Source: Echinostoma caproni
Lineage: Eukaryota > Platyhelminthes > Trematoda > Plagiorchiida > Echinostomatidae
Reading direction: 5' to 3'
NCBI GenBank assembly: GCA_900618425.1
Contig: UZAN01048778.1
Coordinates: 5,772-18,177, forward strand
DNA length: 12,406 nucleotides
The translations under genes were made by a program, and so were the position numbers. This document shows, piece after piece, positions 8,359 to 12,406 of the stretch; within the stretch, counting starts at the first letter, position 1, and each line of letters starts with the position of its first letter. The notes under the pieces are model-generated. The model was given only the letters and a program-made list of their open reading frames with translations, had not been told where the DNA came from and did not search any database.

Positions 8359-8482
8359 CTAAAAAGAATAAAGGAGTTCACCTATAAATCACACAAATCT
8401 GCTGCGGTACATCCACTATCCTACAAGATCACGCATGAAATAGAGCTCCTCAATGTATCGTTTGCTGTACAACTCGTGAACG
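8335..8482 (+). other. Candidate first coding exon, unknown protein
   Basis: An ATG in reasonable context (GGGAGAATGG) opens a frame beginning MASPLLKSLKRIKEFTYK that runs to LLNVSFAVQLVNG. It meets a good splice donor, AACG/GTAAGAG, with the junction at 8482/8483, and the frame stops shortly inside the putative intron. The basic, Ser/Leu-containing N-terminus could suit an organelle targeting peptide, but this is only a composition argument. It overlaps the minus-strand candidate 8034-8358 by 24 bases, and no partner exon was identified. Confidence 0.2.
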
Positions 8483-8627
8483 GTAAGAGCGGATAATTAG
8501 TTGGGTCAGGTATTCGCCTCGTCGTCCGCTGAAATGATCGTCATTATCGCTTCCGGTCACGTATTCAACACTGTCGATCACTGTTTATTTTATTCATATC
8601 CGTTTCTGACTGAGGAGGGGGGATGCT

Positions 8628-9089
8628 TTGTTCCATGGTAGACCATATGCCCAAAACATGTTCACGGGTGACCCAGTCCGGGGATCGGAAATGTATCAGA
8701 CCAATCAATTAGCCTCCTCAATCTCACGCATTGATTCGGAAAATCACCGGGGAAGTCGTAACAGATTGATGTGTCTTAATGATCAGCTCTGGGAAATTCA
8801 ATGCATACTTCCGAAAAATCCACGATCAGTTAAAGCTATCTCATTTGAGCCTTGTATAGTTCCCTGCTCAAGTTTTAGGGCCCCAGTTCCGTGTACCAAA
8901 CTGTGGGTCTACCTGGCTAAGTGGTTTCCCTTGGTCATTACACAGCGGTGTTCGATTAAAGAACCGGCGCTTATCAGTCAACTGATCATATTGTATTGTA
9001 AATTATTGCGAACGTGCGTCCACATTTCAGCCAACACTGGACAGAGCATCTTAAGGGTTGATGAAAAATTTAAGGCAGTTACACTCTGA
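8628..9089 (+). other. Unrecognised 153-codon open stretch
   Basis: This is the longest plus-strand open frame in the region, and it starts from a non-ATG codon. It has no signal peptide, repeats or motif that I recognise. The second half is rich in Cys, Ile and Leu (ITQRCSIKEPALISQLIILY). There is no clear acceptor in front and no clear donor behind, so chance openness is the simplest reading. It is recorded because nothing else explains the stretch. Confidence 0.12.
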
Positions 9090-9112
9090 ACTTTGGAAGA
9101 AAATGACTCTCA

Positions 9113-9499
9113 ATGTGCTATCTGTTGATCGAAATACCTACCAAATTTGAAACTGTGGAACCTTTGTGTACGTATTTACGCGCGCGAAGATGTGACGACA
9201 CTGTGCTCTCCCCCCTCCCCGGGCTTTCAGCAGCAGAAGATTGCCAAAGAAATCATTCGGTAATTCCTTTCTCTTCTACTCAGGTGTTATCTGTCAAGCC
9301 TGATCATTTTAAATCTCCACTTATCAAGAACATTGACGACATTGTGTTCAGCATTCGTACTCAAACGATCCCGTCGAATCTTAGTTATACGTTGTCCTAT
9401 GAACCTTCCAACCAGCTCACTTTTCACAACTTCAATGTGTGCACAGTATATTTTTCCATTGCTCACGTTCTCTACTTAGACAAATGCTTCGAATCCTGA
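9113..9499 (+). other. Open stretch with two splice-acceptor-like tracts
   Basis: The frame is open for 128 codons. Two pyrimidine tracts ending in CAG lie inside it: GCTCTCCCCCCTCCCCGGGCTTTCAG (AG at 9229-9230) and TTCCTTTCTCTTCTACTCAG (AG at 9282-9283). Downstream of the second the reading is LSVKPDHFKSPLIKNIDDIV, protein-like but unassigned. No good donor follows before the stop at 9499. It could be a terminal exon from about 9284, or non-coding. Confidence 0.17.
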
Positions 9500-10569
9500 C
9501 GAAACAATTATGATGAGAAAACCTAATACCCACAGGAAATTCACCCTGTTTGCCGTCACAGTAGGTGTGACAAAATACCATCGTTATCCACCAAGCGAAT
9601 GTGTTATCGTCGAACGAAGAGAGGCAACAGGGTAGCATCACTCTTAGCTTCTTATTTGTAGCATGGTTGCGTTGACTTTAGATTGGCGATTGCGACATTC
9701 GACTGTCTCACTGAGCGCACCGATTAGGTTTCCCAACCGCACATAAAAACACGCTCACACCGCCTGGGTGATCATCTTCAGTGCACAGTCCATTTTCGTC
9801 ATATGTTATTTGACCAAACCTATTTCGATACACCGTCGCTTGAGAACATTCGACGGAGGTCAATTTCGTTCATTCATTCTTGTCGGAACTTCACTAAATT
9901 AATCAACACCAAAAAACCCCGAACATAAATTCCATAAACAAACGAACTCACTTTGTGAGTGAGAAACTGACCAAAGGTGTTTTGTAGAGTGAATTTCCAG
10001 CCATCATTGCGTTTGTAGTTTGTCTCCAAATCGATCAAGTGGCACGATTTTTTTGTACGTTCACACACCTGACAACTAATTCTTCTAGTAGCAACTGTGC
10101 GATCAGATTCTATCTACTAACAAAAATATAGTAGTACAACTATGCAAATGAAATTCACACAATGTGTTCCGCGCATCAACTTCAGGTGAAACCGTTTTAA
10201 GATCAGGTGATCAGGTTGTAACTTCAGTGGATCCGATCCCACAGTGAATAGTTTTCCAATCGTCACACGTTACCGATTGGATTGGGCCTACTAGAACCCT
10301 GTCCAATCGGAAAGAACTGATTCCTCCATAGACAAACAAGTAATATTTGGTGGGTTACCGAGCGAGTGATGAAACGCTTGAGGCAGTGGTATTGAACCGC
10401 ATAGCTGCGCAACTGTTTTTGAATAACTTCATATTTTTACTTTCAAAATACGTATGCTCAGGTTAGTTTGGTCCGCTCCATTTCAGTCCATGTACTTAGA
10501 TATTTCGCTCGCTCAACGATATCAAAAACGTATTTGAATGTTCCGGGTCATTTCCGTAGCTCAGCTCGT
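9500..10569. other. No recognised gene; CCAAT cluster near the end
   Basis: I see no coding region, RNA gene or transposon here. The only local structure that stood out is the clustered CCAAT/ATTGG motifs at 10256-10320. Confidence 0.5.
10256..10320. promoter_or_regulatory. Cluster of CCAAT/ATTGG motifs with an 8-bp inverted repeat
   Basis: CCAAT occurs at 10256-10260 and 10313-10317, and ATTGG at 10276-10280 and 10281-10285: four motifs in about 60 bases. CCGATTGG (10273-10280) is the exact inverse of CCAATCGG (10313-10320), and CCAATCG at 10256-10262 adds a third related copy. CCAAT boxes bind NF-Y in eukaryotic promoters. No gene start is known nearby, so a promoter role is speculative. 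Confidence 0.25.
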
Positions 10570-11478
10570 TATGCAGGTAAGTTGCAAGCTTTTCTAGATA
10601 GTTCGAGTGCTAGTGTACTCATGTTCAGTATGCGCTTTGCACCTTCCAAGTGTAATATGTCGTTACAAAACATGGTTGGGCGAGCCACTGACTGGGGAAG
10701 TAGTAGAGTAGGTAGACAAGTTTTATTATCTGGGCAGTTATATCTGATCTGGAGAACGCATCACAGATGAAGTGTCGGCACGCATACAAAAGGCTCGATT
10801 GGCATTTGCCAACTTGAGGCGCCGTCGCGACATCCAGCTGTCTGTGAAGGGTCGAGTGTATGCTGCAGCAGTTCGGCCAGTCCTGGTCTACTGTGCAGAG
10901 ACTTGGCCACTCAACAGGATAAAAATAGATTGTCGGTGTTCGAACACCATATCTACGTAGCATTGCACGTGTCTGGTGGGGTAACCGGACTAGCAATGCT
11001 GAGGTTAGGCGTAGAGTTTTAGGTAGTTGCGGTCGTCCGCCGGAGCAAGTGATCGATTTCCATAGATTACGTTGGTTAAGGAATGTGCTACACATGTCAC
11101 CGGATAGGTTGCCACGGCAAGCGATGTTTGCCGAGGCAGGTTGCGGTTGAAAAAAGGTCATGGATTGTCAAGCTAAGACCTGGTATGAGGGTATGAAAAC
11201 CCTAACCAGGAAACTAGGCCATGTTAAGCTCCCTGGCTGAGGACCCCGAGATGATGGCCACCGATGGTTAGAGACACTAGGTATGGCTGGGTGTCGCAAA
11301 CAGTGATGCTCGTGCATCCACTCATTATTCTCCTAACATTATATAAATTCTACATCTTCCGCTTGAATTTGCTTTAAATATTCTAATCATCATTCTGCTC
11401 TCTTAACCAAATGACAGCAATCAAAACTGTGCAAGAAAGTGCTGGGTAATGGTTGTAAAAGCTGTAACTGAAACTGCT
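10570..11478 (+). mobile_element. RTE-type non-LTR retrotransposon, 5'-truncated copy B with 3' UTR
   Basis: This copy belongs to the same family as copy A. Homology starts around AGKLQAFLDSS (about 10571), just downstream of where the YADD box would be, runs through the C-terminal domain to a stop at 11334 (SCIHSLFS), and continues through a 3' UTR ending in AACTGAAACTG near 11476. 5' truncation during target-primed reverse transcription is the usual origin of such copies. The copy carries frameshifts and stops and cannot be active. No target-site duplication could be fixed with confidence. Confidence 0.88.
10571..11336 (+). pseudogene. RTE ORF2 C-terminal domain (copy B), frameshifted
   Basis: The reading order is KLQAFLDSSSASVLMFSMRF, APSKCNMSLQ, then a frameshift, ITDEVSARIQKARLAFANLR (from about 10755), RDIQLSVKGRVYAAAVRPVL, ETWP, another frameshift, VWWGNRTSNAEVRRRVLGSC, RLRWLRNVLHMSPDRLPRQA, KTWYEGMKTLTRKLGHV and RKQ-CSCIHSLFS. 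Four codons (RHLW in relatives) are missing after FANL, equal to a 12-nt deletion relative to copy A. Stops at 11148, 11238 and 11304 fall at tryptophan codons. The largest minus-strand open frame of the window (11161-10625) is only the antisense of this domain. Confidence 0.85.
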
Positions 11479-11696
11479 CAGCTCATTTGTCTACACTTGA
11501 ATGCTTTGACCATACTCTCATCACATAGGACAAACTCTCTTTCACTGGAGCCCAATTCAAGCGCGTATTGTATATGATAGAGTTGAGCAGTGATTCGTAG
11601 GGCCTGGTTTTTTAAATCAGTCTGACTGTAAATTTGCAAAATTGTATCGCTTCAAATAACAATGGTGTATGTGCATCTTACCAGTCTGTGTGTCAC

Positions 11697-11727
11697 GTGA
11701 CTAATCCTTATCTATGATTAGTGTCAC
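11697..11727. repeat. Short inverted repeat (hairpin)
   Basis: GTGACTAATC (11697-11706) pairs with GATTAGTGTCAC (11716-11727), giving ten base pairs with a two-base bulge and a nine-base loop. Its function is unknown. Confidence 0.4.
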
Positions 11728-11768
11728 TTCAGCAAAAGCATCAATTATCATGATCGGCATAACCACGC

Positions 11769-11838
11769 ACATCACGCGACTTCGGGAGCCGTTCGGCCTC
11801 TTGTGTTGCCTTCTCATCCGTCTTTTGACGCGTGATGT
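11769..11838. repeat. Perfect 10-bp inverted repeat
   Basis: ACATCACGCG (11769-11778) is the exact reverse complement of CGCGTGATGT (11829-11838), separated by 50 bases. The arms contain CpG-rich cores (CACGCG). No flanking duplications identify a transposon. Confidence 0.45.
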
Positions 11839-11925
11839 TCCCTCGGCTGGTCTGATTGGTCTCTCTGAATTGTTCCTTGTGGTTGATTGTCATCTGCTTC
11901 TTGCTCTCTCTCTCTGTGTTCNTAG

Positions 11926-12056
11926 GTTCGTGTGAAATAAGTGTACGCAACCTGTCAATATTCCGAGAACGTCAAAGTGTGGGACTCAATATCGAAGCTC
12001 AAGTTATTGAAAAAATTGTGCATCGTGCTCATACGATAAAGAAAAGAAGTGTTTAA
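11926..12056 (+). other. Candidate 3'-terminal exon, unknown protein
   Basis: A long pyrimidine tract (TGCTTCTTGCTCTCTCTCTCTGTGTTC) followed by NTAG (AG at 11924-11925) is a good splice acceptor. The next 131 bases are open and read RERQSVGLNIEAQVIEKIVH, ending in IKKRSV and TAA at 12054-12056. An AATAAA signal at 12056-12061 overlaps the stop, which is closer than usual for cleavage to leave a 3' UTR. The upstream reading across the tract (LWLIVICFLLSLSVF) mimics a signal peptide but is explained by CT-rich DNA. No family was recognised. Confidence 0.22.
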
Positions 12057-12061
12057 ATAAA

Positions 12062-12406
12062 CCATGATGAAAAACAAAACGAATGTGGAATGTTTCTGAG
12101 AGCATACCTCGAGGGAAAGAGAAACCCTGACTTCCCCAACCAGCACCACACCAAACCCTCAGTAGTAATCTGTGCGTGATGCTTCGGGGCTACCACTATC
12201 ACGTACGATAAACGATTGGAGATTGTCAAACGAAAGTAGATCGCGTACTAGCACGGGCGAATTTTCATTGATCCTTTTGTCGCTCCAATTTGCTGAGATC
12301 GATGTGGGAGGGTTCACTTTTTTCTCTGTACAACAACACCACTGCTAACATCATACCAGTGTATCTGGTGTATCGGATTAATAAACATCCTTGATTTGCC
12401 TACACA
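12062..12406. other. No recognised gene
   Basis: Nothing is identified apart from an AATAAA hexamer near the window end. A minus-strand open frame (12149-11955) overlaps the candidate exon and has no motif. Confidence 0.5.
12380..12385 (+). promoter_or_regulatory. AATAAA polyadenylation hexamer
   Basis: An AATAAA lies 21 bases before the window end, followed by a T-rich stretch (TTGATTTG). It would suit polyadenylation of a plus-strand transcript, but no gene is established upstream. Confidence 0.25.

Larger units (their letters stand above)
11479..11925. other. No recognised gene; inverted repeats and CT-rich tract
   Basis: This stretch holds two inverted repeats (listed separately), an E-box-like palindrome CACGTG at 11694-11699 and a CT-rich tract (about 11889-11921) that includes a single N at 11922. 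The minus strand of the tract is open and very hydrophilic (11950-11741) but has no recognised motif. Confidence 0.45.

Noticed and set aside
10625..11161. The longest open frame in the window (178 codons, minus strand)
   Set aside because: It is exactly antisense to RTE copy B, whose plus-strand reading is recognisable. Its composition has no independent motif.
3188..11306. TGA read as tryptophan, hinting at the flatworm mitochondrial code
   Set aside because: TGA does replace Trp at several sites, but TAG does too (2731, 3369), frameshifts are present, and the element is a nuclear retrotransposon type. Decay explains it better than an alternative code.
11741..11950. Hydrophilic minus-strand open frame across the CT tract
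   Set aside because: Its Glu/Arg/Lys richness follows from the purine-rich complement of a CT-rich tract, and it runs through an N. No motif was found.
1..12406. CRISPR array, bacterial operons, rRNA, spliced-leader RNA
   Set aside because: No spaced direct repeats, ribosome-binding sites, rRNA segments or known trematode spliced-leader sequence were seen on either strand.

Overview
The window looks like non-coding, transposon-littered nuclear DNA from a parasitic flatworm, most likely a digenean trematode. The main evidence is three decayed fragments of an RTE-type non-LTR retrotransposon, whose C-terminal protein (DEVSARIQKARLAFANL, KGRVYAAAVR, SNAEVR, RMSPDRLPRRAMFAE, RLPG-GPRDD) is of a kind very abundant in trematode genomes. 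GC is moderate, no operon-like gene packing exists, and two single N bases indicate a draft eukaryotic assembly. The species cannot be settled from the sequence. The base composition suggests a fluke other than Schistosoma, but that is only an impression.

Layout. 1-30: window-edge CAC repeat with a minus-strand tRNA-type A-box, possibly the end of a tRNA-derived SINE. 31-668: no recognised gene. 669-796: AT-rich microsatellite passing into a 23-bp tandem repeat. 797-1640: nothing recognised except a 9-bp inverted repeat. About 1640-2040: old RTE remnant (copy C). About 2385-3723: RTE copy A, internally deleted and full of stops, with its 3' UTR and a terminal (AACTG)4. 3724-5146: nothing recognised. 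5147-5867 (minus): decayed Ty3/Gypsy-type Pol C-terminus (integrase core plus tail). 5868-10569: long stretch with no recognised gene, holding a few splice-site-bounded open segments and small inverted repeats. About 10570-11478: RTE copy B, 5'-truncated. 11479-12406: two inverted repeats, a CT-rich tract that looks like a splice acceptor, a possible terminal exon and two AATAAA signals.

No intact protein-coding gene can be supported. The longest open frames are either antisense shadows of the retroelements or unrecognised short frames. The elements do not act together as a system. They are independent dead insertions, three of them RTE copies in the same orientation. I did not find evidence of a novel biological system. 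The best leads are a few splice-bounded candidate exons (6041-6077 plus, 8335-8482 plus, 8034-8358 minus, 11926-12056 plus) and the pattern of decay in the two better RTE copies.
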